The notes: generated from the letters alone by a model not told the origin. DNA of 54,578 nt from Gemmataceae bacterium (GCA_009692065.1 SHZY01000017.1:1-54578), one strand, 5' to 3'; positions 38,968 through 47,789 are shown, numbered from the stretch's first letter. Made by a program: numbers and translations.

Positions 38968-39128
38968 GCGGTCCTCAACGGAATTCTCCGACTGCGGCAG
39001 CGGCGCGGATAATATGCGGAAGCTACGCTTGGTACAAGAGGAATCGACGGAAGTCTGGCTGATCTTGCGAGAAGGTAACCCCGAGGCTTGGCCGCGAAGG
39101 CTCTTGGGGTCGCAAGGGCAGCAAAGTC

Positions 39129-40946
39129 TCACAGGAGCGGTTTGCCTCGGCGCAAATTGCGCTGCACCTTTTTCGAAGTTGCCCGGTCGATCTGTTTCCA
39201 CCAGCTTTTCCAGTCGCAGCGCCCGAGCGCGCCGTAGTGGAGATAGGTGAACAAAAATCGCAGCCGATCGGTGCGGGTGATCTTCTCACTGCCGACGAAG
39301 CTCGCGTTCAGGCGCGCGAGGTTCTGGACTTTGCGGGGTTTGGTCAATTCCGTGAAGGTCTCGACGCCGACGAGGTCGATGAGCCAGATGGCGCTTTCGG
39401 GCATATAGAGAAGATTCTGAATATCCTGCGAGTAGGCGGACGGTTCGTCGGCCGGCGCGTCGAAACGGCGCACGAGAATATTGGCCGCCTTCAGATCTCG
39501 ATGCGAGAGCTGGCGCTGGTGCAGGGCCCGGATCGTCCGAGCCACCCGTTCGATGAGTTGTCTCAGTAACTTGACCCGGCACGGCGCAGGTTGCGCTGCC
39601 GAGCTTTCCACCACCTCGTGCAGATCGCCGGCGTGGGTAATCTTTTCAGTCAGGAGATAGCCCTCGCGCAACATTCCGAACCTGCTGCGGTGCAGTACGA
39701 CGAACGGCCTGGCCGTGGGCAGGCCGCGCTCGCGGAAGCCCTGGCCCTGGATCCACGAGCGCAAGGCTGGCGACGAGCGAAACAGCGACGCGAGCGGGTC
39801 CTTCAGCGACGTCACGCGAAAACGCTTGTAGATTACGCGCCGGACCTGGCCATTGACGGAGAAATCCATCTCGATCACCGTCGAGGAGGACGACTCTTTC
39901 AAGACCTTTCCCCCCGTCCCCTGTCCCTCCGGGAGAGGGGACGGGGGTGAGGGGAGATTGCGAAACGGCGCATCGGGGTCTTGCAACAATACAGCCAGGT
40001 CTTTGGCGTCGATCTCGTTCACGGCATGGCCGACGACACCGGGCCCTTGCACTTTGCGGTAGTAGCGATTGTTGACCAGGCAGCGTTTGTCGCGGCGCTG
40101 CCAAAAGCGCAGGTTTCGCTGCCAGCTCAACTCCTCGATCTCGCGCAGGTCTTTGGCGTAATGCTTGGTCCCGTAGGCGTCGCGCACCCAGCGGCCCAAG
40201 TTGCGCGCTTCGAAGTAAGCCTTCCAGAAGCGCAGGCGGTCGGCCCGGTTGACGCGCAGGGTGAACCAGCAGTTGATCATCACCAGGTTCTCACGGCTCT
40301 GTTGCCAATCGAGCGGCGGCCCCATCTTCACCGCCAAGAGATCGATCACGAAGAATTCGACTTGATCGTTAGCGGTGACACGCACCAGGAGGTTGGCGGC
40401 GTGCAAATCGTGATGAAGAATGCCGGCGTCATGAATCTTGGCGACCAGCGTGCCGAGTTCCGTTGCCAGGTGTTGCCGCAGGCGGGCGGCGCTGGGCTCG
40501 GGGAAAGTCGGCAGGACCGCGGCCAGAAAGAAGTGCAGTGGAATGCAGCCGTCGAGGCTTTTAGTGATGAGGATACTCTCGCCGGAGCCGACGTGGGTTT
40601 CCTCTTCCGCCATGGCGAGCGGGGCGACGGTGGGGATGCCGCGTTCGGTTGCCGCCAGCACGCGCTCGAATTCAAGCCGGGCCTTGCTGCGCCGCACCAG
40701 TTGGCGAAACCAGGCGCGCTGATCGTGCACGAAGTTATGCTTGACATAGAACGACAGCCCTGGCAATTCGACGCGATAGACGACGCGATGCGGCCCTTGC
40801 TTGACGATGCGCGCCTGCCCGGAGTCGATCCACTCGGGCAAGCGCAGGCCGCCTCCGTCAATCAACCGCGCTTGCAACTCGGGCTGGAGCGACCAGCGGA
40901 ATCCGGCGACCGAGAACTGCGTTAGATGTTTTAACAATGCGTCCAT
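39129..40946 (-). CDS. Tandem LPS-kinase-like (KdkA/InaA family) protein
   Basis: The 605-residue protein has two kinase-like domains in a row. Domain one, about residues 45-330, has VVYRVELPGLSFYVKHN with the ATP-binding Lys, then HDAGILHHDLHAANLLVR and FFVIDLLAVKMG (catalytic loop and DL motif). Domain two, about 350-600, has VIYKRFRVTSLKDP, LHQRQLSHRDLKAANILV and WLIDLVGVETF. Both match the lipopolysaccharide kinase (RfaP/InaA/KdkA) family, which phosphorylates sugars of LPS. The linker, residues 334-346 (PSPPSPLPEGQGT), is encoded by a palindromic repeat. The start at 40946 lies 11 bases after the glycosyltransferase gene. Substrates are unknown; an LPS core or O-chain role is inferred. 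Confidence 0.85.
   Translation of the reverse strand: MDALLKHLTQFSVAGFRWSLQPELQARLIDGGGLRLPEWIDSGQARIVKQGPHRVVYRVELPGLSFYVKHNFVHDQRAWFRQLVRRSKARLEFERVLAATERGIPTVAPLAMAEEETHVGSGESILITKSLDGCIPLHFFLAAVLPTFPEPSAARLRQHLATELGTLVAKIHDAGILHHDLHAANLLVRVTANDQVEFFVIDLLAVKMGPPLDWQQSRENLVMINCWFTLRVNRADRLRFWKAYFEARNLGRWVRDAYGTKHYAKDLREIEELSWQRNLRFWQRRDKRCLVNNRYYRKVQGPGVVGHAVNEIDAKDLAVLLQDPDAPFRNLPSPPSPLPEGQGTGGKVLKESSSSTVIEMDFSVNGQVRRVIYKRFRVTSLKDPLASLFRSSPALRSWIQGQGFRERGLPTARPFVVLHRSRFGMLREGYLLTEKITHAGDLHEVVESSAAQPAPCRVKLLRQLIERVARTIRALHQRQLSHRDLKAANILVRRFDAPADEPSAYSQDIQNLLYMPESAIWLIDLVGVETFTELTKPRKVQNLARLNASFVGSEKITRTDRLRFLFTYLHYGALGRCDWKSWWKQIDRATSKKVQRNLRRGKPLL
39911..39947. repeat. CCCCCGTCCCC palindrome inside kinase gene
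   Basis: Arms 39911-39927 and 39931-39947 pair over 17 bases with one mismatch and a three-base loop. The element is read in frame and supplies the linker between the two kinase domains. Confidence 0.85.
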
Positions 40947-40957
40947 GCGAATTCGTC

Positions 40958-41977
40958 TTATTTTGCCGCGGTGCTTGCACCACGCGGGGCGAGGTTCAGC
41001 ACGCGTTCCCACGCCGCCGCTCCGTTTGTTACTTGATACTCGGATTCGACGGCGCGTCGGCCCGCCAGACCCAAGCGTCGGCGCAAGGCCGGGTCGCCTG
41101 CCAACTGGCGCACCGCAGCTTCCCATTCGTTGGGCGTGTCCACGAGAAACCCGGTTTCCCCGGGGCGGACCAGGTGTTTTTGCACGCCGACCGAATTGGC
41201 GATCACGGGCAGCCCCGTGGCCATGTATTGCAGCACCTTCAAGCCGCACTTGCCGGCGCTCCAGCCGTCGTCAGGCAGCCAGCTGATGCCGATGTCCGCT
41301 TCGGCCAGGTCGCGTGTTTCGGTCGCTTCGCTCCAGGGGCGGAAATCAATCGGCAGATGGTCGAGCTGAAGAGGCCGGTCGCAGATAACGCGCAGCTCCA
41401 GTTCCGGCAAACGCTGCCCCAGGCGATTGAGCAGGCCGTCGATTTTCTCCAGGCCGCGGAGCGTGCTCGACGAGCCGATCCACGCCAGTTTCACGCGCGG
41501 CTGATCGGCGTCGTGTCGTGCGAGCGTATAGCGGCTCAGGTCGATGCAGGTTGGAATGCGCACGACTTTGGCGGGATCGGTGAGCGCGTCCGCCTGGTCG
41601 CGCAGGAAGGCGTTGCCGGCGACCACCATGTCGGCGGCTTGCACCATGTGGCGAAACTGTGCGAAGCGTTTGGGGCAGTCCTGGCCGAGCGGGTTGTAGG
41701 AGCTGTGCAAGAAGATCGAATCGTCGAAGTCGTAGATCAGCCAGCGCACGCGGCGGCGGAGCTGGTTCAGTTGCCAGGCGGGCAGGAGCTTGCGCTGGAT
41801 GATCAGGACGTCGATCGAAGTCGCGAGGCCGGGGAATAGCTGCTGGAGAAACCAACCGCTCGACCACGGGCGTATTTCGACCGAATGCCCGAGCGTTTGC
41901 AGGTGCGCACGGAAGCCGGCGACGCGATAGCGGCAACAGACATGCTCGTGGCTCTTCACCAGCGCGGTGATGCGCAT
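40958..41977 (-). CDS. Glycosyltransferase, group 1 (GT4-like)
   Basis: Predicted to transfer a sugar from a nucleotide sugar to an envelope polymer. The 339 residues show a GT-B fold: an N-terminal part starting VKSHEHVCCRYRVAGFRAHL, then LIYDFDDSIFLHSSYNP, and a donor domain with LAWIGSSSTLRGLEKIDGLL, DIGISWLPDDGWSAGKCGLKVLQYMATGLPVIAN (the EX7E-like donor-binding region, with an atypical KCGLKVLQ) and SVGVQKHLV. GGAGG lies seven bases before the start. It is followed after 11 bases by the tandem kinase-like gene and is preceded by smpB with a palindrome between. Donor and acceptor are unknown. Confidence 0.9.
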   Translation of the reverse strand: MRITALVKSHEHVCCRYRVAGFRAHLQTLGHSVEIRPWSSGWFLQQLFPGLATSIDVLIIQRKLLPAWQLNQLRRRVRWLIYDFDDSIFLHSSYNPLGQDCPKRFAQFRHMVQAADMVVAGNAFLRDQADALTDPAKVVRIPTCIDLSRYTLARHDADQPRVKLAWIGSSSTLRGLEKIDGLLNRLGQRLPELELRVICDRPLQLDHLPIDFRPWSEATETRDLAEADIGISWLPDDGWSAGKCGLKVLQYMATGLPVIANSVGVQKHLVRPGETGFLVDTPNEWEAAVRQLAGDPALRRRLGLAGRRAVESEYQVTNGAAAWERVLNLAPRGASTAAK

Positions 41978-41999
41978 CGGGGGTCCTCCGTGACTTCCC

Positions 42000-42023
42000 C
42001 CCCTCTCCCTGACGGGAGAGGGG
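42000..42023. repeat. CCCCTCTCCC hairpin after smpB
   Basis: CCCCTCTCCC, TGAC, GGGAGAGGGG: a perfect ten-base stem four bases beyond the smpB stop codon, before the glycosyltransferase start. It lacks a T run but could pause transcription. Its stem matches part of the 139-bp repeats. Confidence 0.8.
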
Positions 42024-42027
42024 AGAA

Positions 42028-42516
42028 TTAGCGCCGGCGATCCTTCATCGCCTTGCGGATTTCGCGGGCCGCTTCCGCTTTCTTCTTCACCTCACGCTTA
42101 TCGTACTGCTTCTTGCCGCGCGCGACGGCGATCTCGACCTTCGCCCGCCCCTCTTTGAAGTAAAGGCGGAGCGGGATGAGCGTGTAGCCTAGCTGCGACG
42201 CCTTGCCGGCGAACTTTTCGATCTCGCGTTTGTGCATCAGCAGCTTGCGCGGGCGCTTCGGCTTGTGGTTGAGCTTGTTGCCCATCACGTATTCGGGAAT
42301 GTCGCTGCCGATCAGCCACACCTCGCCGGCGTTGATCTTGGCGTACGCCTCCTCCAGGCTGGCGGTGTGCTCGCGCAAACTCTTCACCTCGGTGCCGGTC
42401 AGCACGAGGCCGCATTCCAGGGTATCGAAGATTTCATACTCGTGAAACGCCCGCTTATTCCGGCAAATCGATTGCAGGTCTTCCTTTTCCTTCGCTTGCT
42501 TTTTCGAGCCGGCCAT
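42028..42516 (-). CDS. smpB: SsrA-binding protein SmpB
   Basis: Brings tmRNA to stalled ribosomes. The 162-residue length is normal. Seen are ICRNKRAFHEYEIFDTLECGLVL, the LTGTEVKSLREHTASLEEAYAKI motif, HKPKRPRKLLMHKREIEKF, LIPLRLYFKEGRAKVEIAVARGKKQYDKR and a lysine/arginine-rich C-terminal tail, all as in the family. No tmRNA gene was found in the window. It is the first gene of a minus-strand group that continues with the glycosyltransferase, though a hairpin lies between. Confidence 0.95.
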   Translation of the reverse strand: MAGSKKQAKEKEDLQSICRNKRAFHEYEIFDTLECGLVLTGTEVKSLREHTASLEEAYAKINAGEVWLIGSDIPEYVMGNKLNHKPKRPRKLLMHKREIEKFAGKASQLGYTLIPLRLYFKEGRAKVEIAVARGKKQYDKREVKKKAEAAREIRKAMKDRRR

Positions 42517-42568
42517 GCGGTCACTGTATCACAATGGGGCGGGAAGGAAAACATCAGGTCGTATTCGT

Positions 42569-42610
42569 CCGCTTGCGGCGACGCAAAGCAACTGCTACGC
42601 CGCAAGTCCG
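42569..42610. repeat. CCGCTTGCGGC-family inverted repeat, diverged
   Basis: CCGCTTGCGGCG and CGCCGCAAGTC face each other with CTGCTACG in the centre. It lies in the divergent gap between smpB and the pyrophosphohydrolase gene; the rest of that gap (to 42765) holds nothing I recognise. Confidence 0.55.
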
Positions 42611-42765
42611 AAACGAGAGTCAAGTTTTCTCGTCGGCTTGACAGATACAAGAAGAGGACTATAGTCCCCCGTTCTAATCGACACCAGGCGTCTGCGAAGA
42701 TGCACGGGCGCGGGCAAGATCGGCGATCTCGGCAAGGGGGCTGGATGCCGGAATAGAGGTAAAGC

Positions 42766-43119
42766 ATGCCCGACTCGGCCACGACACTCGCCGACTTGAA
42801 AGACGTGGTGCGCCGCTTCGTCGAGGAGCGCGCCTGGCAGCCGTTCCACAGTCCGAAGAATCTCGCCATGGGCATCGCAGTCGAGGCGGCGGAGCTGATG
42901 GAGTGCTTTTTGTGGATGGACCTGCCGGCTTCGCAGGAGGCGGCCAAGGATCCCCCCAAGCGTGAGGCGATTGCCGACGAGATGGCGGATGTCTTCTGTT
43001 ACTTGCTCAACCTGAGCAACGTGATCGGCATCGATCTGAGCGAAGCCTTGCGGGCGAAGATCGTGAAGAACGCACTGAAGTACCCGGCTGATAAGTACAA
43101 GGGGAAGTATCAGGTATAG
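42766..43119 (+). CDS. MazG-like nucleotide pyrophosphohydrolase
   Basis: A 117-residue all-alpha NTP pyrophosphatase of the MazG / dCTPase (DCTPP1-like) group, which removes non-canonical or surplus dNTPs. Seen are RFVEERAWQPFHSPKNLAMGI, the EAAELMECFLW motif (EXXE metal site) and the second acidic cluster ADEMADVFCYLLNL. WQPFHSPKNLA is close to the usual dCTPase WxxFHTPRNL motif. GAGG lies six bases before the start. The substrate is inferred from the resemblance. An inverted repeat follows the stop codon. Confidence 0.9.
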   Translation: MPDSATTLADLKDVVRRFVEERAWQPFHSPKNLAMGIAVEAAELMECFLWMDLPASQEAAKDPPKREAIADEMADVFCYLLNLSNVIGIDLSEALRAKIVKNALKYPADKYKGKYQV

Positions 43120-43143
43120 GCGATCGGCACGAGATCGTAGCCC

Positions 43144-43179
43144 GCACACTCCGTGTGCGGAACGGCACACGGAGTGTGC
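43144..43179. repeat. GCACACTCCGTGTGC inverted repeat
   Basis: GCACACTCCGTGTGC (43144-43158) and GCACACGGAGTGTGC (43165-43179), perfect over 15 bases with a six-base loop. The flanking GTAG/CTAC extends it. Located between the pyrophosphohydrolase gene and the DUF11 gene. Confidence 0.85.
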
Positions 43180-43216
43180 CTACTACCTTCTCGGGCATGA
43201 GGCGAGGCACCAACTT

Positions 43217-45280
43217 GTGAAGCGGACATGGCCCATCTTGGCGATCACCTTGGCGACGGGTTTGCTCGGCGCCTACTTGGTGGCGTGCGCGCAGGAGCGC
43301 GTCCCGCTGTACCCGCCGCCGGTGTTGCCGAAAGATGCGACGTCCGCTTCCAAACCAAAACCTGACGCAGCGCCGATGCCGACCTTCCCCAACGAAACGT
43401 TGCCGCTGATTGAACTACCGAAATTGAGCCCGCCGCCGGAGCCCAAGCGTGGCGTGGTGCAAACGGGCGGGGTGGCGTCGCCGCCGAAGTTTCCCTCGGG
43501 GTTGATCGTGCCCGAGCCTGAAGCGTCAACGAAGAGTCCTTTACTGCCGGAGCTGGAAAGCAAACCGCTGCCGCTGCCGGAACCGACGAAGGCCTTGATC
43601 GTGGACCCTCCGACCAAGGAAATTCAGAAACCAAAGGCCGCGACGCTGGATGTGCCGATCCCGCCGCCGCCCGTATTGTTGCCGGGCCCCAGCGTGGTTC
43701 TGCCGTTAAGCATCGAGCCCCCGGCGCCGGCGCAGCCAACAAAGCGCAAGGCCTTCTTGCCGATTCGAACCAACTGGGTCGAGCCGTCGCCGGTATCGCA
43801 GCCCGTTGCTCCGCAGCCTTCGCTATCGGCGCTGCCCCTGGCAGCGCCGACCGGCAACGCCTTGGCCAGCGTGCAAGCTCCCAGCGTGACCTTGGCGAAA
43901 CGTGGGGCAGCCACCTTGCGAGCGGGGGAATCGCAAGCGTATCAAATTATCATTCGCAACCTTGGCCCGACGCCGGCCCAGGAAATTCGCATCGAGGACG
44001 ATATTCCAGCCGGGGCCCGTATCATCTCGGCCGATCCGATGCCGACGCTGCAAGGCACCAAGGCCGTCTGGATTTTGCCGAACCTGGGCGTCAACGGCGA
44101 GCAAACCCTGCGTCTCCTGCTGCAATCGCTCACGGATATGGAACTGACCAACCGCGTCAGCGTGCAGGTCGCCGCCGCGAATCAGGCGACGACGATCGCA
44201 GCGCGCAAGCCGCGCCTCGACGGCCCGACCATCACCATTCAACTCGTGGCGCCGAAACCGATCGTGGTCGGCAAACCGGCGGTCTTCGAGATTCGTGTCG
44301 CCAACCAATCGGAAGAATCGCTGACTGGTCTCGTTCTGCACAGCACTTTGCCCGAAGGCTTGGTCATGCGCGTCAACGCTGAAACGGGCATGCGCGATGA
44401 ACGGGAGATCAAAGGAGACGTCGATGAGACGATTCTGCCGGGCACGGTGAAGACGCTAAGAATGCCGGCCAACGCTGTCAAACCTGGCCGCTACACGTTG
44501 GCAGTCAAGGTGACAGCCCGCGGCGGCATCGAGGCGTCCTCCAGCGTGGACATCGAGATTGCCGGAGGATCGCTCCAACTGCAACAAGCGCCGACGACGC
44601 GCATGTTCCTGGGCCGCGACGGCGATTTGCGCATCGACGTGATGAACCTCAGTGGCAAACCGATGCGCAACGTCACGGTGGTCGATCGCTTGCCCGAAGG
44701 GCTCGACTTCGTCGCCGCCAGCGAGCGCGGGCTCTACCAGGCCAACAGCCGCATGGTCTATTGGCAGTTCGCCGAAATGCCGGCGGGGGCATCCAAGGCG
44801 CTCATCGTCCGCGTGCATGGCAACAAGGCGGGGCAGCTTCAGAACGTCGTCCAGGTGCGCGGCGACGGCGCCACGGACATGAATTCCATCGGCATCATTC
44901 ATCTGGAAGGAACGCCTGACCTGAATGTGCGCGTCACCGCACGCGACCAGCTGGTCGAGGTCGGCAACGAAATGGTTTATGAAATTCACGTCGCCAATCC
45001 AGGCAGTGCGGCGGCAACCAACGTGCAGGTCCAGCTGCTATTTCCTCCCGGCATGACGCCGAAGGACGCTCAAGGCGGCGTGCGATTCGCGCTGGATCGC
45101 CAGAGCGTCGTGTTCGAGCCGCTCGCCACGCTCGCGCCGCAAGGGCAGGCGACGTTTCGCGTGTCGGCCGTGGCCCAACCTACGGCGGATCGCGATCAGC
45201 GTGTCCGTTTCGCCGTGGTGAGCGATCAGGTGCGTGTGCCGATTCACAAGGAGATTTCCACGATTGTCGTGCCGCGCTGA
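43217..45280 (+). CDS. Secreted DUF11-repeat protein
   Basis: The 687-residue protein starts with GTG and a signal peptide (LAITLATGLLGAYLVACA; Cys may be lipidated). Residues 25-230 are proline-rich and probably extended. Four or more Ig-like DUF11 (conserved repeat domain) units follow: LRAGESQAYQIIIRNLGPTP, IVVGKPAVFEIRVANQSEES, FLGRDGDLRIDVMNLSGKPM and LVEVGNEMVYEIHVANPGSA. Each has the pattern of a strand ending in VxNxG/S, then DxLPxG-like VDRLPEGL. Such repeats occur in cell-surface proteins, for example the chlamydial cysteine-rich envelope proteins and planctomycete relatives. The cysteine number is low here. A structural cell-wall or adhesion role is inferred. Confidence 0.85.
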   Translation: MKRTWPILAITLATGLLGAYLVACAQERVPLYPPPVLPKDATSASKPKPDAAPMPTFPNETLPLIELPKLSPPPEPKRGVVQTGGVASPPKFPSGLIVPEPEASTKSPLLPELESKPLPLPEPTKALIVDPPTKEIQKPKAATLDVPIPPPPVLLPGPSVVLPLSIEPPAPAQPTKRKAFLPIRTNWVEPSPVSQPVAPQPSLSALPLAAPTGNALASVQAPSVTLAKRGAATLRAGESQAYQIIIRNLGPTPAQEIRIEDDIPAGARIISADPMPTLQGTKAVWILPNLGVNGEQTLRLLLQSLTDMELTNRVSVQVAAANQATTIAARKPRLDGPTITIQLVAPKPIVVGKPAVFEIRVANQSEESLTGLVLHSTLPEGLVMRVNAETGMRDEREIKGDVDETILPGTVKTLRMPANAVKPGRYTLAVKVTARGGIEASSSVDIEIAGGSLQLQQAPTTRMFLGRDGDLRIDVMNLSGKPMRNVTVVDRLPEGLDFVAASERGLYQANSRMVYWQFAEMPAGASKALIVRVHGNKAGQLQNVVQVRGDGATDMNSIGIIHLEGTPDLNVRVTARDQLVEVGNEMVYEIHVANPGSAAATNVQVQLLFPPGMTPKDAQGGVRFALDRQSVVFEPLATLAPQGQATFRVSAVAQPTADRDQRVRFAVVSDQVRVPIHKEISTIVVPR

Positions 45281-45945
45281 GGGATGTACGATTTCGCCGC
45301 TTGCGGTGTAGCATTCGCACGGCGTCGAGCGGGCGTTAAGCGAATTAGTGCGGTGAAGGATTGATGTTGCTCTCACGAGATGAATTGTTATAAGGGTCTC
45401 TCCTTCGACGAAAAAGAAGTTCTTTGAGCCGCGGACCTTGCTCCGAGTGGGGCAACCCCCGCGACGAAATGACCGACGAGCGGTTGACGAAAAGTAAAAG
45501 TAGATTTTTTTGAGGTTTTTCTTTGCGTCGTCGTTACGAAGCCGGTATCCTGCCGACTTCCGCCAGAACGGACAGCCACGAAGGCTGGCAAAAGGGGAAG
45601 GGATTCCCCCCCTTTCAAATCCTTCCTGATGCCCCTCGACGAGCAAAGTGACGAATCGCTTGCCGTTTAGCGCTCGCGCAAAAACGCCGGCGTTTCGGCG
45701 CTGCACAACGAGCACCAAGAGGTCAGTGGTAGTACGGTTGGTTGGCCTTGAGCCGATTTGGACGCATTGCTAAGATTCGGCTCCTGATGATCGGTCATCG
45801 CCGCAGCGAGCCCGGAACGCGCGCGGAGATGGCCGGCGTGCCGACCCTACGAGGTGTGTGCGAATAAACACGGAATGGGACCGCGCGGAAGCGTGGGGCG
45901 CTCACGGAAGGGCCTCGCACAACGCAGCGAGGGGAGGTACGAAAG
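45281..45945. other. 665-base stretch without a gene
   Basis: I find no convincing coding region. The left end has a degenerate CCGCTTGCGG-type repeat (45296-45345). The middle has an AT-rich part near 45485-45535 with T and A runs in otherwise GC-rich DNA. The right end (45830-45945) leads into rimI. A small hairpin (AGCCGA ... TCGGCT) lies near 45752-45783. A minus-strand frame of 226 codons crosses the 3' end of the DUF11 gene and has no known similarity or signal. A non-coding RNA or a decayed gene is possible, but there is no direct support. Confidence 0.4.
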
Positions 45946-46485
45946 ATGAACGCGGGTCGAACCGAAAAAGAAAAAGAACAGGCACGGGTACATATCCGTT
46001 GGATGATTCGTCGCGATATGCCGGAGGTCTTGCAGGCCGAGCAGCTCAGTTTCGAGTATGCCTGGAATGAAGAAGACTTTCTGCGTTGCTTGCGGCAGCG
46101 CAATTGCATCGGCATGGTCGCGGAGCACGGCGAGAAGGTCGTCGGCTTCATGATCTACGAATTGCACAAGAACAAGCTGCACATTCTCAATTTTGCCGTC
46201 CACCCCGCCTGGCGCCGCATCGGCGTCGGGGTCCAAATGGTGGCGAAATTGATCAGCAAGCTGTCAAGCCACCGGCGCACGCGCATCACTTTGGAGGTGC
46301 GCGAGACGAACTTGGCAGCGCAGCTGTTCTTCCGCAAACAGGAGTTCCGGGCCGTCCGGGTGCTCCGCGCCTTCTATGAAGATAGCGGCGAAGACGCCTT
46401 CTTGATGGAATACCGCTTCGGCGACGATGTCGGCGAGGATCTCGACGAAACGGTCAATCGCATCGCCCAGTACGAAGAAAACTGA
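45946..46485 (+). CDS. rimI: RimI-like ribosomal protein S18 N-acetyltransferase
   Basis: GNAT-family acetyltransferase, probably modifying the N-terminal Ala of S18 or a similar target with acetyl-CoA. The core, from about residue 25, reads IRWMIRRDMPEVLQAEQLSFEYAW, then VVGFMIYELHKNKLHILNFAV, the acetyl-CoA loop HPAWRRIGVGVQMV and TLEVRETNLAAQLFFRKQEF followed by RAVRVLRAFYEDSGEDAFLME. The Y..W..E..F region agrees with RimI. Compared with usual lengths (about 150) it has a charged 20-residue start and an acidic 25-residue tail. GGAGG lies nine bases before the ATG. A strong terminator follows, so it is likely a single-gene unit. Confidence 0.85.
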   Translation: MNAGRTEKEKEQARVHIRWMIRRDMPEVLQAEQLSFEYAWNEEDFLRCLRQRNCIGMVAEHGEKVVGFMIYELHKNKLHILNFAVHPAWRRIGVGVQMVAKLISKLSSHRRTRITLEVRETNLAAQLFFRKQEFRAVRVLRAFYEDSGEDAFLMEYRFGDDVGEDLDETVNRIAQYEEN

Positions 46486-46540
46486 GCGGAGATAGCGAAA
46501 ACACTGCGAATACCCACTGATTTACGATTTCTTCAATAAC

Positions 46541-46586
46541 AAGGCGGCAGGATCCATGCAAGAATCCTGCCGCCTTCTCTCTTTCT
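46541..46586 (+). terminator. Rho-independent terminator after rimI
   Basis: AAGGCGGCAGGAT pairs exactly with ATCCTGCCGCCTT over 13 bases, followed by CTCTCTTTCTC. It lies 55 bases after the rimI stop and before an AT-rich gap leading to the DUF1559 gene. Confidence 0.85.
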
Positions 46587-46771
46587 CATTAGGAAGTGTT
46601 CAGCAAAAAAAAAAAAAGCCAGAAACTTCATTTTTTTTCTTGCAATCTTTACACATTTTTTATAGTTGTACTTTCTTAATTCTTCTTTTTTAGCGATCGC
46701 TATGGCCCGTAAACTCGTACGCAACATTGGAGTTGTATTTTTTTTACGCTTTTCTAATCCGTGAGGAGACC

Positions 46772-47680
46772 ATGAAACACACGTATCGACGCACCGGTTT
46801 TACCCTCATCGAGCTGCTGGTGGTGATCGCCATCATTGCGATCTTGATCGCATTGCTCGTGCCTGCGGTTCAGAAGGTCCGCGAGGCAGCCAACCGTACC
46901 CAGTGCCAGAACAACATGAAACAAATCATGCTTGCTTGCCACACCTACGCAGGCAACTTCAATGTGCTCCCCCCCGGTGGAGTTCAGACAAATGGCACCT
47001 ACGGCCTCACGATCGGCACCCTGCCGTTCATTCTGCCGTACATTGAGCAATCGGCGGTCTTCAAGCAGATCCCGCAAACGATGTTCGTGCAGGCCACCAG
47101 CGACTACTGGTGGGCGAATGGTTCCAGCTGGGGTGCGGCCTCGTACACGATTCCGACCTTCCTCTGCCCTTCGGACGTGCAACCGCTCCTCTCCGTTACC
47201 TATGGTGACGTGGCCTCCGCCACCGCCATCCCCGGCACGTCTACCTACCAGGTCTGGTACTTCCCGGGCAACAACAACAAGGGACGCACTAATTATGTCG
47301 CCTGCACGGGCTATATCGGCACCGGTAACGCGCTTTACTGCGGCGTCTTCTATCCGAATTCCGTGGTGCGGCTGTCCAATATTCAGGATGGCTCTTCGCA
47401 AACCCTCGGCTTCGGCGAGAACTTGGGCGGCCCACTACCCGTGGCGAATCGTGCTCTCAACTTCACCTGGATGGGCACCGGAACCCTCGCTACCGCTTGG
47501 GGCATGGCCAACTCCCAGTGGTACACCTATGGCAGCATGCACACGGGCGGCGTGGTTCAGTTTGCATTCTGCGACGGCTCGGTCCGCAGCGTTGGCCAGA
47601 ATGCGAACTACAACAGCTACATCTACAGCAGCGGCAAGGACGACCGCCAGACCTACAGCTACGAATCGCTAAACCCGTAA
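46772..47680 (+). CDS. DUF1559 protein with prepilin-like N-terminus
   Basis: From ATG 46772 (GAGGAG a few bases upstream) the product has 302 residues starting [20 protein letters not shown], a type III-like prepilin signal, then [21 protein letters not shown]. The C-terminal motif is FAFCDGSVRSVGQNANY, the family's DGSVR ending. The middle contains LPFILPYIEQSAVFKQIPQ and FLCPSDVQPL, also usual in the family (compare YTCPSDPTY in the copy near 6.2 kb). The upstream in-frame ATG at 46727 gives a nonsense extension. The gap before it is very AT-rich (runs of A and T at 46603-46760), unlike the rest of the window; it may carry the promoter, but I could not fix one. A small lipoprotein gene follows. 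Confidence 0.9.
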   Translation: MKHTYRRTGFTLIELLVVIAIIAILIALLVPAVQKVREAANRTQCQNNMKQIMLACHTYAGNFNVLPPGGVQTNGTYGLTIGTLPFILPYIEQSAVFKQIPQTMFVQATSDYWWANGSSWGAASYTIPTFLCPSDVQPLLSVTYGDVASATAIPGTSTYQVWYFPGNNNKGRTNYVACTGYIGTGNALYCGVFYPNSVVRLSNIQDGSSQTLGFGENLGGPLPVANRALNFTWMGTGTLATAWGMANSQWYTYGSMHTGGVVQFAFCDGSVRSVGQNANYNSYIYSSGKDDRQTYSYESLNP

Positions 47681-47789
47681 ACCGATTTCGGGTAGCCGCC
47701 GCTGCCAAGAGGGCCTTCCTTGCCAGCGGCCTGTTATTTTCGTGTGTTCTCCCCGACCATACGACTCAAAAAGAAAGAGGTACATACCC

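Noticed and set aside
42028-42765. A tmRNA gene near smpB
   Set aside because: No tRNA-like ends or tag-peptide frame could be found within the gap or its neighbours.
45038-45718. 226-codon minus-strand open frame over the end of the DUF11 gene and the following gap
   Set aside because: Half is antisense to the DUF11 gene. The rest has no motif, signal peptide or good ribosome binding site.
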